In this document: positions 41,494 to 50,900 of the stretch, in pieces | Position numbering within the stretch: the first letter of the stretch is position 1 | How the letters are laid out: each line of letters starts with the position of its first letter | Source of the DNA: Gp13-AA77 sp035949375 | GTDB taxonomy: Bacteria; Acidobacteriota; Terriglobia; UBA7540 | NCBI GenBank assembly: GCA_035949375.1 | Contig: DASZIG010000122.1 | Span: forward strand, 107,785-171,784 | DNA: 64,000 nt | Direction: 5' to 3' | The notes under the pieces: generated by a model | Databases searched by the model: none | Seen by the model: the letters and a program-made list of their open reading frames with translations, nothing else | Told to the model about the DNA's origin: nothing | Program-made: the position numbers and the translations under genes

Positions 41494-44400
41494 TCAGTAA
41501 AAATCGTGAGAGGCGACGGCGGCGCGGCTGGCCGTCAATGGTAATAAGTGTTCGACCTTCACGGAAACCACTCCATCCTGGTTCTGCAGCCTGCCTTCCA
41601 CCAGGAGAAAACGTTCGCGAAGGACCAGCACACGATACCGCTCGAAGATGTCCGGCGTCAGAATGGCGTTGGCGATGCCGGTCTCGTCTTCGAGGCTCAA
41701 AAACACGAAGCCCTTCGCCGTGCCCGGACGCTGCCGGACAATCACCGCGCCGGCCACGCGAACGCTGCGGCCGCCCGGCAATCGCTCGAGTGCGCTGGCG
41801 GGCTTTACGCCGAGCGCCTCAAGTTCGGCGCGCCGGTAAGCGAGCGGATGCGGACCCACCGTAAGCCCGGTGCCATGAAAATCCGCCACCAGACGCTCGT
41901 CCGGCGTCATGGGCGCAAGCGGGGAAGCTTCGTGATTCGAAAATCGAAAATCGAAATCCGGAACTCGACTTGCGGAACTTCGTTCTTCACTCTTGATTCC
42001 CGATAGTGGGTTTTCATCCGGCTGTTCATTCTCGAATTTCGAGTTTCGGCTGTCAACTGTCGACTGTCGACTGTCGACTTCTTCCAGCAATGGTCCTGCC
42101 GGACGCGCGGCACGCTCCACCTGCCACAAAGCGTCACGCCGATGCCGGTGTTGCAAAGCCCGGCGCATCCCGGGGACGGCGTCCGCTCCCTGCGCGTCCA
42201 CAAAGTTGAGAGCCCCGACTTCAGCCAGCGTCACCCACTCGTCTTTGCGCAGTTCGGGCGCGCGCCGCACCAGATCGCCCAGGGAAGCAAACGGCGCCCG
42301 CAAACGTTCGCGCACCAGCGCCCGCGCTCCAGACTCGCGCAGTCCTTTGACGTAGCTGAGACCGAGCCGCAGCACGATCTTCTTTCTGAGGCTCTCGGGA
42401 CTGATTCCCAAATCCTTTTGTGCACAAGAAGAACTTTCTAACCGAGAGGCCGCAGCGGAGACGGAAAGCCCGCCACTTGCCACCTGCCACTTGCCACTGT
42501 CCTCGATCTCGAGCGTGCACGGCCAGTCGGAGCGCGTGACGTCGATCGGCTTCACGCGCAAGCCGTGCCGGGCGGCGTCCTTGATGATCGTCGCAGGATG
42601 ATAAAAGCCCATGGGCTGATTGTTGAGCAGCGCCGCGGTGAATGCGGCCAGGTAGTGGCATTTGAGATAGGCGCTCGAGTAGGCGATCAAGGCGAAGCTG
42701 GCCGCGTGGGATTCGGGAAAGCCGTAAAGCGCGAACGACGTGATCGACTTGATGATCTCTTCCCGCGCCGCGGGCGCAATGCCCCGGCGCTCCATGCCCA
42801 GCCGCAGCTTCCTTTCGATATCCCTCATCCGCATTTCCGAGCGCTTGAAGCCCATGGCGCGCCGCAATTCTTCGGCCTCGCCGCCCGTGAACCCTGCGGC
42901 GATCATGGCGATGCGCAGCAACTGCTCCTGGAAGAGCGGAACTCCCATGGTGCGGCGCAGCACGGGTTCGAGCGAGGGATGCGGGTACCGGACGGGCTCG
43001 CGGCCCTGGCGCCGGCGCAGGTAAGGATGCACCATGTTGCCCACAATCGGTCCCGGACGGATGATGGCCACTTCCACCACCAGGTCATAGAAGTGTTCGG
43101 GGTGCAGGCGCGGCAGGCACGACATCTGGGCCCGGCTCTCCACCTGAAACAGGCCCACGGTATCGGCCTTCTGCAGGGCCGCGTACACCGGAGGATCATC
43201 GGCGGGCAGATGCGCGAGGTCCACTTCTTCGCGGTAGTGGTCCCGGATCAGCTTGAGGGAATCTTCGAGCACGGCCATCATGCCGAGCCCGAGCAGGTCC
43301 ACTTTGATGATGCCGAGGTCGGCGCAATCCTCCTTGTCCCATTGCACGACCACGCGGCCGGGCATGGTCGCCGGCTCCACGGGAACAACGGCGTCCAGAT
43401 GGCCCTGGCAGATCACGAGGCCTCCGGAATGCTGGCCGAGATGGCGCGGCAGGCCTTGCAGGGCGTGCGTCAGATCCAGAAACTTGCGGATACGCGGTTG
43501 CGTGAGATCGAATCGTGCGTCGCGAAAGTGGCGCTCCAGCGTTTCGCTTGGGTCGCGATACTCCCAGGCGCTCACCAGGCTGGTGAGCCGCCCCAGCGTC
43601 TCGGCGTCAAACCCCAGCACCTTGCCGGCTTCGCGCGCGGCTGATCGCCCGCGATAGGTGATGACGTTTGCCGTCATGGCCGCGCCACGCTCGCCGTAGC
43701 GCTGATAGACGTACTGAATGGCGCGCTCGCGCTGGTCGCCGGAAGGCAGGTCGAGATCGATGTCCGGCCACTCGCCGCGCTCCTCGGAAAGAAAGCGCTC
43801 GAAGAGCAGCTCCATCCTCACCGCATCCACCGCCGTGATGCCGAGCGCATAGCAAACCGCGCTGTTGGCCGCCGACCCGCGTCCCTGCACCAGAATTCCC
43901 TGCTCGCGGCAGTAGCGGACGATGTCCCACACAATCAGGAAGTACCCGGCGAGATCGAGCTTTTCAATCACCGCCAGCTCATGATCGATCTGCCGGCGGG
44001 CGCGCTCGTCTCCCCCGCCGTAGCGACCCAGCATGCCTTCATACGCCAGCCGGCGCAGAAACGAGTTCTGGGTTTCGCCTTCGGGAACAGGATATTTGGG
44101 GAATACGTAGCCGAGGTCCTGCAGCGTGAAATCGAGCCGCGCCGAAAGCTCAAGGGTGTTGGCCACCGCCTCCGGCACGTCCGCAAACAGCCGCGCCATT
44201 TCACCGGGAGACTTCAGATGGCGTTCGGCGTTGGAATCGAGCAGCCGGCCGGCGGTATCCAGGGTGCGATAGTGCCGCAGCGCGGCGAAAACGTCCGCCA
44301 CTTCGCGCGCGCCCGCGGTGGCATAGCGGACGCCGTTGGTCGCAACCACGGGCAGATTCAAGGCGCGCGCCGCCTCGAGCGCCGCCTGATTGCGCGCCTC

Positions 44401-44880
44401 TTCTCGCCGGTCAAAATGACGCTGCAACTCGACGTAGACGTTCTCGCGGCCGAAGATTTCGCAGAGGCGCTTGATTCGTTCTTCGGGGTTCGGGGCTCGG
44501 GATTCGGGGTTCGGGCCCGTGAGACAAATCAATCCATCGGCAAGCTCCGCCAAATCGGCTTCCGTAACCGCGCCTTCGCCTTTGGGAGCGCGCAGCTTCA
44601 TGCGCGTGATCAGGCGGCAAAGGTTCTGATAGCCGGCGCGCGTGGCCGCGAGCAACGGATAGCGGAATCCGTCCGCGGATGTGATTTCAGCGCCCACGTG
44701 GGCGCGGACTCCTGCCTTTCTGGCCGCCGTATAGAAGCGCGGAGCGCCATAGACGCCGTCGCGATCGAGCAGCGCCACCGCTCCTAGACCGAGCTCCGCA
44801 GCCTGCGCAATCAGGTCTTCAGGAAGCGAGGCGCCTTCGAGAAAACTGAAGGCCGATCGGGCGTGAAGTTCGACGTACAT
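41494..44880 (-). CDS. dnaE2: Error-prone DNA polymerase DnaE2 (mutasome)
   Basis: A 1128-residue C-family polymerase of the DnaE2 type, which copies damaged DNA with ImuA' and ImuB. The PHP domain starts VELHARSAFSFLEGAS, the polymerase core has VQGRGSAANSAVCYALGIT and the catalytic acidic triplet PDIDLD at ~372-377, and the C-terminal OB-domain reads VRVAGAVIVRQRPGTAKGFVFLSLEDETG in part. It lacks the DnaE1 C-terminal clamp and tau extensions. It is longer than most relatives because heptamer-derived inserts add residues ~121-134 (GPNPESRAPNPEE), ~795-810 (SGKWQVASGG region) and a large insert near residue 940-985 (VDSRQSTVDSR). It is the last gene of the imuA-imuB-dnaE2 set. Confidence 0.95.
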   Translation of the reverse strand: MYVELHARSAFSFLEGASLPEDLIAQAAELGLGAVALLDRDGVYGAPRFYTAARKAGVRAHVGAEITSADGFRYPLLAATRAGYQNLCRLITRMKLRAPKGEGAVTEADLAELADGLICLTGPNPESRAPNPEERIKRLCEIFGRENVYVELQRHFDRREEARNQAALEAARALNLPVVATNGVRYATAGAREVADVFAALRHYRTLDTAGRLLDSNAERHLKSPGEMARLFADVPEAVANTLELSARLDFTLQDLGYVFPKYPVPEGETQNSFLRRLAYEGMLGRYGGGDERARRQIDHELAVIEKLDLAGYFLIVWDIVRYCREQGILVQGRGSAANSAVCYALGITAVDAVRMELLFERFLSEERGEWPDIDLDLPSGDQRERAIQYVYQRYGERGAAMTANVITYRGRSAAREAGKVLGFDAETLGRLTSLVSAWEYRDPSETLERHFRDARFDLTQPRIRKFLDLTHALQGLPRHLGQHSGGLVICQGHLDAVVPVEPATMPGRVVVQWDKEDCADLGIIKVDLLGLGMMAVLEDSLKLIRDHYREEVDLAHLPADDPPVYAALQKADTVGLFQVESRAQMSCLPRLHPEHFYDLVVEVAIIRPGPIVGNMVHPYLRRRQGREPVRYPHPSLEPVLRRTMGVPLFQEQLLRIAMIAAGFTGGEAEELRRAMGFKRSEMRMRDIERKLRLGMERRGIAPAAREEIIKSITSFALYGFPESHAASFALIAYSSAYLKCHYLAAFTAALLNNQPMGFYHPATIIKDAARHGLRVKPIDVTRSDWPCTLEIEDSGKWQVASGGLSVSAAASRLESSSCAQKDLGISPESLRKKIVLRLGLSYVKGLRESGARALVRERLRAPFASLGDLVRRAPELRKDEWVTLAEVGALNFVDAQGADAVPGMRRALQHRHRRDALWQVERAARPAGPLLEEVDSRQSTVDSRNSKFENEQPDENPLSGIKSEERSSASRVPDFDFRFSNHEASPLAPMTPDERLVADFHGTGLTVGPHPLAYRRAELEALGVKPASALERLPGGRSVRVAGAVIVRQRPGTAKGFVFLSLEDETGIANAILTPDIFERYRVLVLRERFLLVEGRLQNQDGVVSVKVEHLLPLTASRAAVASHDFY
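41935..42082. repeat. Heptamer tandem-repeat tract in dnaE2
   Basis: Units in 7-bp register include ATTCGAA, AATCGAA twice, ATCCGGA (41935-41962) and, after a break, GAGTTTC, GGCTGTC, AACTGTC, GACTGTC twice (42041-42075). Confidence 0.88.
42472..42499. repeat. Heptamer tandem-repeat tract in dnaE2
   Basis: Four units: GCCACTT, GCCACCT, GCCACTT, GCCACTG. Confidence 0.9.
44482..44516. repeat. Heptamer tandem-repeat tract in dnaE2
   Basis: Five units: TTCGGGG, TTCGGGG, CTCGGGA, TTCGGGG, TTCGGGC; encodes the PNPESRAPNPE insert on the minus strand. Confidence 0.93.
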
Positions 44881-44892
44881 GGGAGCGGTTGC

Positions 44893-44941
44893 CAGTTTTC
44901 GGTTTCCGGTTCTCAGTTCTCAGTAGTCAGTTCACAGTTTC
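44893..44941. repeat. Heptamer tandem-repeat tract between imuB and dnaE2
   Basis: Seven units of CAGTTNT type (CAGTTTT, CGGTTTC, CGGTTCT, CAGTTCT, CAGTAGT, CAGTTCA, CAGTTTC) in strict register in the 70-bp gap. Confidence 0.93.
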
Positions 44942-44950
44942 GAAATGAGA

Positions 44951-46807
44951 TCAGTCATACAAACCGCCCACGAACCACTGCCCGCTTCTCAGATCGCGGT
45001 GAATGCGATAAAGCTGGACTTTTTCAACTTTCGACCTTCGACTCTCGACTCGCTCAACAGGCCCTGCGCTACTGACAACTGACAACTGACGACTGACAAC
45101 CGCAATTTCAACATCCCACTCGTCGTGCTCCCACGGTTGGTCCGTCCACCAGTCGCCCGAAGTACGCCAGGGGCCGGCAGCCGACGTCACGGGTCCGCGC
45201 ACAGCGGGTCCGCGCACGCGCTGAGCCTCCACACGCACAGGCCGCCCGTCCCGTAATTCGACCTCGGCGGCGAGCGGGGGCCGGAAGAGACGCAGCGCCA
45301 TCGAGGGGCGGGGGTCGGGACTCGGGAGTTGGGGGTCGGGTTTCGAGAATTGCGGTTCGAGACTCGAGTTTGCAGCTCTTTGCTTTTTGCCTTTCGCTTT
45401 TTGACTTTTGACTTTCAACCCTCGACCTTCAAGCTTCGCCTTGCTTCCGTCCTCGCAAACCTTGACCGCGAACCAGCTCATCCGGAACGCATCCGGCCGG
45501 TGCGTGTCGAGCAATTCCGGCGACCCGGCGCGGTCCTCGCCGACCACGCCCTTGAGCCGGGCCAGCGTAAGCTCCAGTTTTTGCGGATCGGGTGCGCGCG
45601 GAAGAAACAAGTCGCCCTGAGCCACACGCGGCCAGGCAGGCTCAGCCTCGATCAAGACCTTCAAGATCGGCCTCGACGGCGGCCGCGCTTCGAGATCGAG
45701 CAGCCAGAGCTTCAAAAGCAGCCGTGGATCACGCATGGGGACGGGCAGGCGCAGAACTCGGGATTCGGGACTTGGGACACGGGGTTGGAAGAGGTCAAAG
45801 GAGTCAAAAGTCGAAGAGTCGAAGGTCGAAGAGTCGAAGGCCGAAAGCTCGCGGCCGTTTCGACCTCTGGCTTTTGACTCTCGACTCTCATTTCCACTGT
45901 CAACTGTCGACTGTCGACTGTCGACCGTTGCGTTATCCCCTTCTGCCGAGCTATCAATGCCCAGCATCAGCCGTAATTCCTGTGTCGCGCGCCCACGCGC
46001 CGACAGGCGGGCGCAGAGCTGATTCAAAAGCCGGCCCAGGATAAACGCCAGCGGATCGAGTTCGGCGATCGGGTAGTCCAAATCCATCGCTTCCTCGAAT
46101 TGCAGCGATTCCGGCGCGGGCACGAGCGCCCGCAAAGCAGCGCCGCGGGCCAGCCGCTGCAGGCGGATTCCTTCCTGGCCGAGACGTTCCGAAAGCTCCG
46201 CCGCCGGAAGCGCGGCCAAGGCCCGAAACGTGCGGATTCCCCACCGCTCGAGCGTCTCCTGGAACGCCGGCGCAGGATCGAGCACCGCCACCGGCAGATC
46301 GCCCAGACGTTCCGTTTCCTCGCCGGCGCCTATGAGCGTGATCCCCGCGAATCCGCGGGCGGCCAGGCGCGCGGCATCGGGATTCGGCGCCAGGGCCGCG
46401 TTCGCTTCGAGCCCCAACCCGCTCGCGCACTCCCGTAGCCGCAGCGCGATTTTCTCCGGCGGGCCCAGTAGCGCTTCCCCTCCGGCGAGATCGAGCGTGA
46501 CCGTGTCCACCGCGAGATCCTCGATGCGCGGGGAAAATGATCGCGCCAGATCGAGCAGCGCCGCGTGCGCCGAAGTCTCCGCCGCAGGCGATCGCCGCCG
46601 CACCTCGACTCCGGGAAGTTCCGCCACTTCCACGCGGCTCATACCGGGTTCGGCCCCGGCCCGGCGCGCCGCTTCGTTCAGAGCAAAGACGCGGAAGGGT
46701 GGCGGAGCCGCTTCCACCACGGCCAGCGCGCGCCCGCGCAGTTCCGGCTCACAGCGCACCACGGCCTGCGCATGAAAGTCCGGAATGTACAGGCAGGCGA
46801 AATTCAT
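44951..46807 (-). CDS. imuB: ImuB, Y-family polymerase-like mutasome protein
   Basis: A 618-residue Y-family polymerase relative. It begins MNFACLYIPDFHAQAVVRCEPELRGRALAVVE in part; where active DinB has conserved Asp/Glu residues in the palm, this protein has SPRIEDLAVDTVTLDLAG, consistent with the catalytically inactive ImuB class that bridges DnaE2, the beta clamp and ImuA'. The middle holds VLDPAPAFQETLERWGIRTFRALAALPAAEL, a helix-hairpin-helix segment. Heptamer-derived sequence (ATVDSRQSTVDS, FDSSTFDSSTFDSF, KVKSQKAKGKKQ, RQLSVVSS) interrupts the C-terminal half and makes it longer than the usual ~500-550 residues. It starts inside the imuA stop (ATGA). Confidence 0.92.
   Translation of the reverse strand: MNFACLYIPDFHAQAVVRCEPELRGRALAVVEAAPPPFRVFALNEAARRAGAEPGMSRVEVAELPGVEVRRRSPAAETSAHAALLDLARSFSPRIEDLAVDTVTLDLAGGEALLGPPEKIALRLRECASGLGLEANAALAPNPDAARLAARGFAGITLIGAGEETERLGDLPVAVLDPAPAFQETLERWGIRTFRALAALPAAELSERLGQEGIRLQRLARGAALRALVPAPESLQFEEAMDLDYPIAELDPLAFILGRLLNQLCARLSARGRATQELRLMLGIDSSAEGDNATVDSRQSTVDSGNESRESKARGRNGRELSAFDSSTFDSSTFDSFDLFQPRVPSPESRVLRLPVPMRDPRLLLKLWLLDLEARPPSRPILKVLIEAEPAWPRVAQGDLFLPRAPDPQKLELTLARLKGVVGEDRAGSPELLDTHRPDAFRMSWFAVKVCEDGSKAKLEGRGLKVKSQKAKGKKQRAANSSLEPQFSKPDPQLPSPDPRPSMALRLFRPPLAAEVELRDGRPVRVEAQRVRGPAVRGPVTSAAGPWRTSGDWWTDQPWEHDEWDVEIAVVSRQLSVVSSAGPVERVESRRSKVEKVQLYRIHRDLRSGQWFVGGLYD
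45016..45101. repeat. Heptamer tandem-repeat tracts near the imuB 3' end
   Basis: TTCAACT, TTCGACC, TTCGACT, CTCGACT at 45023-45050 and ACTGACA, ACTGACA, ACTGACG, ACTGACA at 45071-45098. Confidence 0.92.
45310..45435. repeat. Longest heptamer tract: 18 units inside imuB
   Basis: 126 bp in unbroken 7-bp register, starting GGGGGTC, GGGACTC, GGGAGTT and drifting gradually through GAGACTC to TTGCTTT, TTGACTT and TCGACCT. The length equals 42 codons, so the frame is preserved. Confidence 0.93.
45754..45929. repeat. Heptamer tandem-repeat tracts inside imuB
   Basis: GAACTCG, GGATTCG, GGACTTG, GGACACG at 45754-45781, a 7/8-alternating GTCGAAG array around 45810-45845, and CACTGTC, AACTGTC, GACTGTC, GACTGTC at 45895-45922. 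Confidence 0.9.
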
Positions 46808-47718
46808 TGCCGATTGCCGATTGAAGATTGACGATTGAAAAGCGCATGTGATCCCCTCGCAACGCCCAGAGCAAAAGCTTTCTTCCGCTCGGATGGCGCA
46901 GCATCCATCTGCAAGCGGCCAACATGCATCAATAGTTCAGGCGTCTTCTCAGGCGTATTCGATGTTTCGGGCCTCGCGTTGCGGTTGCGGATCACCTGCG
47001 CGCGGCGGCGAATCCCCTGCAACAGGCGGCCGTGCGGGGGTATGCCGGGCGGCGGCGGGCCCGGTAATCCCGGCAGCCGGGGCGTTCCCGGATTTCGCGG
47101 CGCGCTTGCCGCCGCTGACCAGTGCGCGCCTTCCGCCTCCAGGTGCAGCGCCAGGGAAGCCGCGCTTTGCGCGCAAGGCTCCTCATCGATCAGGGCCAGA
47201 ATAGTTGGGGTCCCCTCGACCGCGCGCCGGAAGCGGAACCAGTAGCTGAGCGGGATGCGCCGGGCGCGTTTCGCCGGAATGCCGGCGAGATCCAGTACGA
47301 CGGCGCCGAAGCCTCCGGCGCCGAGCACCAGGTCCGTGGCGCTCAGGGCCTGCTCCAGGCTGCCGCAACGCACCCAGAGCAGGCGGTCGAGATCTACGCC
47401 CGTAGCCTCCGCGGACGCCGGATCGAAGGCGTCATCGGCATCAATCAAGGCGCAGGATTCGCCGTTGGCAGTCAGGGACGCAAGCAACGCGAGTTCCAGC
47501 GCCGTGCGGCCGGACGAAGGCAGCCCCGAGATTTCCGTCAGGCTGGCGCGCGGCAGGCCGCCGGTGAGCGCGTCGACAGCCGCCACGCCGGTCGGAACCG
47601 TCTGCGGCGCGCGCGCTTGCCGCCAGACGAACGACGAGGCGAGGTTCACCTCTTTCTGAAGGCCATGAGGTTCGAGCGCGGCTCCGACTTGAGCGCAAAT
47701 CTGAGCGGCAGATTTCAT
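46804..47718 (-). CDS. imuA: ImuA, RecA-like mutasome accessory protein
   Basis: About 304 residues from the ATG ending at 47718 (MKSAAQICAQVGAAL). The RecA/SulA-like core reads VPTGVAAVDALTGGLPRASLTEISG in part, with a degenerate P-loop GLPSSGRTAL, then SCALIDADDAFDPASAEATGVDLDRLLWVRC in parts, typical of ImuA/SulA-like proteins that bind ImuB and RecA in SOS mutagenesis. The last residues (FNRQSSIGNRQ) come from a heptamer tract that spans the stop codon. A consensus promoter lies 84-114 bp upstream. An upstream start at 47772 is less likely. Confidence 0.88.
   Translation of the reverse strand: MKSAAQICAQVGAALEPHGLQKEVNLASSFVWRQARAPQTVPTGVAAVDALTGGLPRASLTEISGLPSSGRTALELALLASLTANGESCALIDADDAFDPASAEATGVDLDRLLWVRCGSLEQALSATDLVLGAGGFGAVVLDLAGIPAKRARRIPLSYWFRFRRAVEGTPTILALIDEEPCAQSAASLALHLEAEGAHWSAAASAPRNPGTPRLPGLPGPPPPGIPPHGRLLQGIRRRAQVIRNRNARPETSNTPEKTPELLMHVGRLQMDAAPSERKKAFALGVARGSHALFNRQSSIGNRQ
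46806..46840. repeat. Heptamer tract at the imuA-imuB junction
   Basis: Five units: CATTGCC, GATTGCC, GATTGAA, GATTGAC, GATTGAA. The first unit contains the imuB start codon and the imuA stop on the minus strand. Confidence 0.92.
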
Positions 47719-47778
47719 AAGCCTCCCGCCAGCCTTCAGCGAAAACGAAGTCCTGAGTCTTTTGTGGCGCAATGGACT

Positions 47779-47832
47779 TTCGCTTTTTATTCGCCTGTGG
47801 CATTATAGGCGCTGGGAAGGTCCGCATGTCAA
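47779..47832 (-). promoter_or_regulatory. Promoter of imuA-imuB-dnaE2 with direct-repeat operator candidate
   Basis: On the minus strand TTGACA (47832-47827) and TATAAT (47807-47802) are both consensus, separated by 19 bp. Just downstream the pair GCGAA-N6-GCGAA (47794-47779) occupies the initial transcribed region, where a repressor such as LexA could block transcription. The LexA box of this lineage is not known to me. Confidence 0.55.
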
Positions 47833-47935
47833 GCGAGGGCAAGTGCGGCGGAGAAAGCGGAGCGATCCGCGAGATGAACTGCTGCTCGCTCGTGCCTGTC
47901 TCGCGGTCCGGATGGTAAGCTTCTTTTAGATTGCG

Positions 47936-50900
47936 ATGCCACGCTCGCCTGACATTCAGCCGCCGGCCGGGGACCCGCTTGCGCTGTTTCATCCTGCGGT
48001 TCAGGATTGGTTCCGGGCCTCGTTTTCCGCCCCGACCGCTCCGCAGCGCCTCGGCTGGCCGGCAATCGTGCGCGGTGAATCGACCCTCATCGTCGCGCCT
48101 ACGGGCACCGGGAAGACGCTCACCGCTTTTCTCTGGTGCCTGGAGCGCTTGATGTTTGAGCCGGCGCCGGAAAAGCGCCGCCGCTGCCGGATTCTTTACG
48201 TCTCGCCGCTCAAAGCCCTGGCCGTGGATGTGGAGCGCAATTTGCGTGTGCCGCTGGCGGGGATCGCGCAGACGGCGCGCGCCCGGAGCGAGACCTTCGT
48301 CACTCCCTCGGTCGCGATTCGCACCGGTGACACGCCGGCGAACGAGCGCGCGCGCTTCCGCCGTGAGCCCTCGGACATTCTGATCACCACGCCCGAATCC
48401 CTCTACCTGCTGCTGACTTCGAATGCGCGCGAAGCGCTGCGATCGATCGATACCCTCATCGTCGATGAGATTCATGCGCTTGTGCCGAGCAAACGTGGCG
48501 CGCATCTTGCCATCTCGATCGAGCGCCTGGAGCATCTTTGCCGGCCTCTCCTGAAGCGCCCCTTGCAGCGGATCGGCCTTTCGGCCACGCAGCGTCCGCT
48601 CGAAGAGGTCGCACGTTTTCTGAGCGGCGCAGAGCCACGCGACCGGGAAAACCCAACCACAGCGCGACTGGTAGCCGCAACCAAGGTGGACGCGGGTGAC
48701 AAGTGGCAAGTGCCATGTGACGAGCAAGACAGTGACTCGCCCTCCGTGTCTGGGGCAGGACATTTTTCGAACGACAGCGCGCCCGACGAATCTCCATTGC
48801 AAGATGACTTGCCGGAGACGAATCAGGTCGCTTACCGGCCGGTGACCCTGATCGACACCGGAGAGCGCAAGCGACTCGCGCTCACCGTGGAAGTGCCGGT
48901 CGAGAATATGGCAAAGGTCGCCGAATCGCAGGCTGCGCGCGGCGATTCCATCTGGTCAGCCATTCACCCGCGCCTGGTGGAATTGATTCGCGCTCATCGA
49001 TCCACGCTGCTCTTTGTGAACAGCCGCCGCCTCGCGGAGCGTCTGGCGGGCGCGCTCAATGACCTTGCCGGTGAGGCGCTGGTGCGCGCCCACCATGGGT
49101 CGCTCGCTCGCGAAGAGCGGCTGGTGGTGGAGGAGCAACTCAAGGCCGGGACTTTGCGCGCGCTGGTTGCCACCTCCTCGCTCGAACTCGGCATTGATAT
49201 GGGCGCGATCGACCTGGTGATTGAGATCGAAGCTCCGCCCTCGGTGGCGTCCGGCCTGCAGCGCATCGGGCGGGGCGGGCACCAGGCCGGCGCCGTGAGC
49301 CGCGGAATCATCTTCCCCAAGTACCGCGGTGATCTCCTGGCCTGCGCCGCCTCCACGCGCGCCATGCTGGACGGCCGCATTGAATCGGTGCGTTACCCGC
49401 GCCTGCCGCTCGACGTTCTGGCTCAGCAGATCGTGGCCATGGTCGCGGTGGACAATTGGCCGCTCGACGATCTTTGGGCGTTGCTGCGGAGGGCGGCGCC
49501 TTTCGCCCGCCTGAGCCGGGCCGTCTTCGAAGGCGTGCTCGACATGCTGGCCGGCCGCTATCCGTCCGACGAATTTGCCGAGCTGCGCCCGCGCCTCAAT
49601 TGGGACCGCGCGGCCAACATGCTTTCGGCGAGGGCCGGCGCCCGGCATCTTGCCGTCACGAGCGGCGGCACGATCCCGGATCGCGGCCTCTACGGGGTTT
49701 TTCGCTCGAGCGGCGCGAAAGGGTCCGCGCGCGTCGGCGAGCTCGACGAAGAGATGGTCTTTGAAAGCCGCGTGGGCGAGACCTTCGTGCTGGGCGCTTC
49801 CACCTGGCGTATCGACGAGATCACGCACGACCGCGTGCTGGTAAGCCCGGCTCCGGGCGAGCCCGGCAAGATGCCTTTCTGGCACGGCGACTCCCTGGGC
49901 CGCCCGCTCGAGTTCGGCCAGGCCATCGGCGAACTCGTCCGCAACCTGCGGGAGATGCCGGTGCCGGCCGCCGTCACGCGCCTCGTGCGCAACCATGGTC
50001 TGAACGAATCGGCAGCCGAGAACCTGCTCGCTTATCTCGCCGAACAAGCCGCGGCCACTGCAGGCGCGGTTCCTGACGACCAGACCGTCATCATCGAGCG
50101 CTGCCGTGATGAGATGGGCGACTGGCGCGTTTGCGTTCTTTCACCGTTCGGCAGTCGTGTGCATCTGCCGTGGTGCATGGCGGCCACGGCGCGCGTCTGC
50201 GCCGCCGGGCACGGGGAAGAGCCGGACGTGGAGACGCTGTGGACAGATGACGGCTTCGTGATGCGCTTTCCGGACACCGATCAGCCGCCCGAGACTTCGC
50301 TGCTCGTGCCCGATCCAGCCGAGGTTGAATCGCTGGTGGTCCATCAGCTCGGCCGGAGCGCCGTGTTTGCGGCCCGATTCCGTGAAGCCGCGGCGCGCGC
50401 CCTCCTGCTGCCGCGGCGCCGCCCGGGCACACGCTCGCCTCTGTGGCAGCAGCGCAAGAAGGCGGCGGACCTGCTGGCCGTGGCGGCGCGCTTCCCTTCG
50501 TTTCCGCTGCTGCTCGAAGCCTATCGCGAGTGCCTGCACGACGAATTCGACATGCCCGGCCTGACCGCGACGCTCGAGCGCATCCGCCAGGGATCGCTGC
50601 GCGTGGTGACGGTGGATTCCGAGTCGCCTTCGCCGTTCGCCGGATCGCTGATGTTCGGCTATGTCGCCAATTTCATCTACGACGGCGACGCGCCCCTTGC
50701 CGAGCGCCGCGCGCAGGCGCTCACGATCGATCAAGCCCGGCTGCGCGAACTGCTCGGCGACCTCGATCTGCGTGAGATTCTCGATCCCGGCGCAGTGGAG
50801 GAAGTCGAACGTGAGCTGCAGCGCCTGGACGAGCATCGCCGCGCGCGCTCCGCCGATGGCGTGCACGATCTGCTGCTCGGCCTCGGCGACCTGACGCGAA

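Noticed and set aside
44893..45929. Tandem repeats around imuB considered as a CRISPR array
   Set aside because: The units are 7 bp with no spacers, they lie inside coding sequence, and no cas gene is present.
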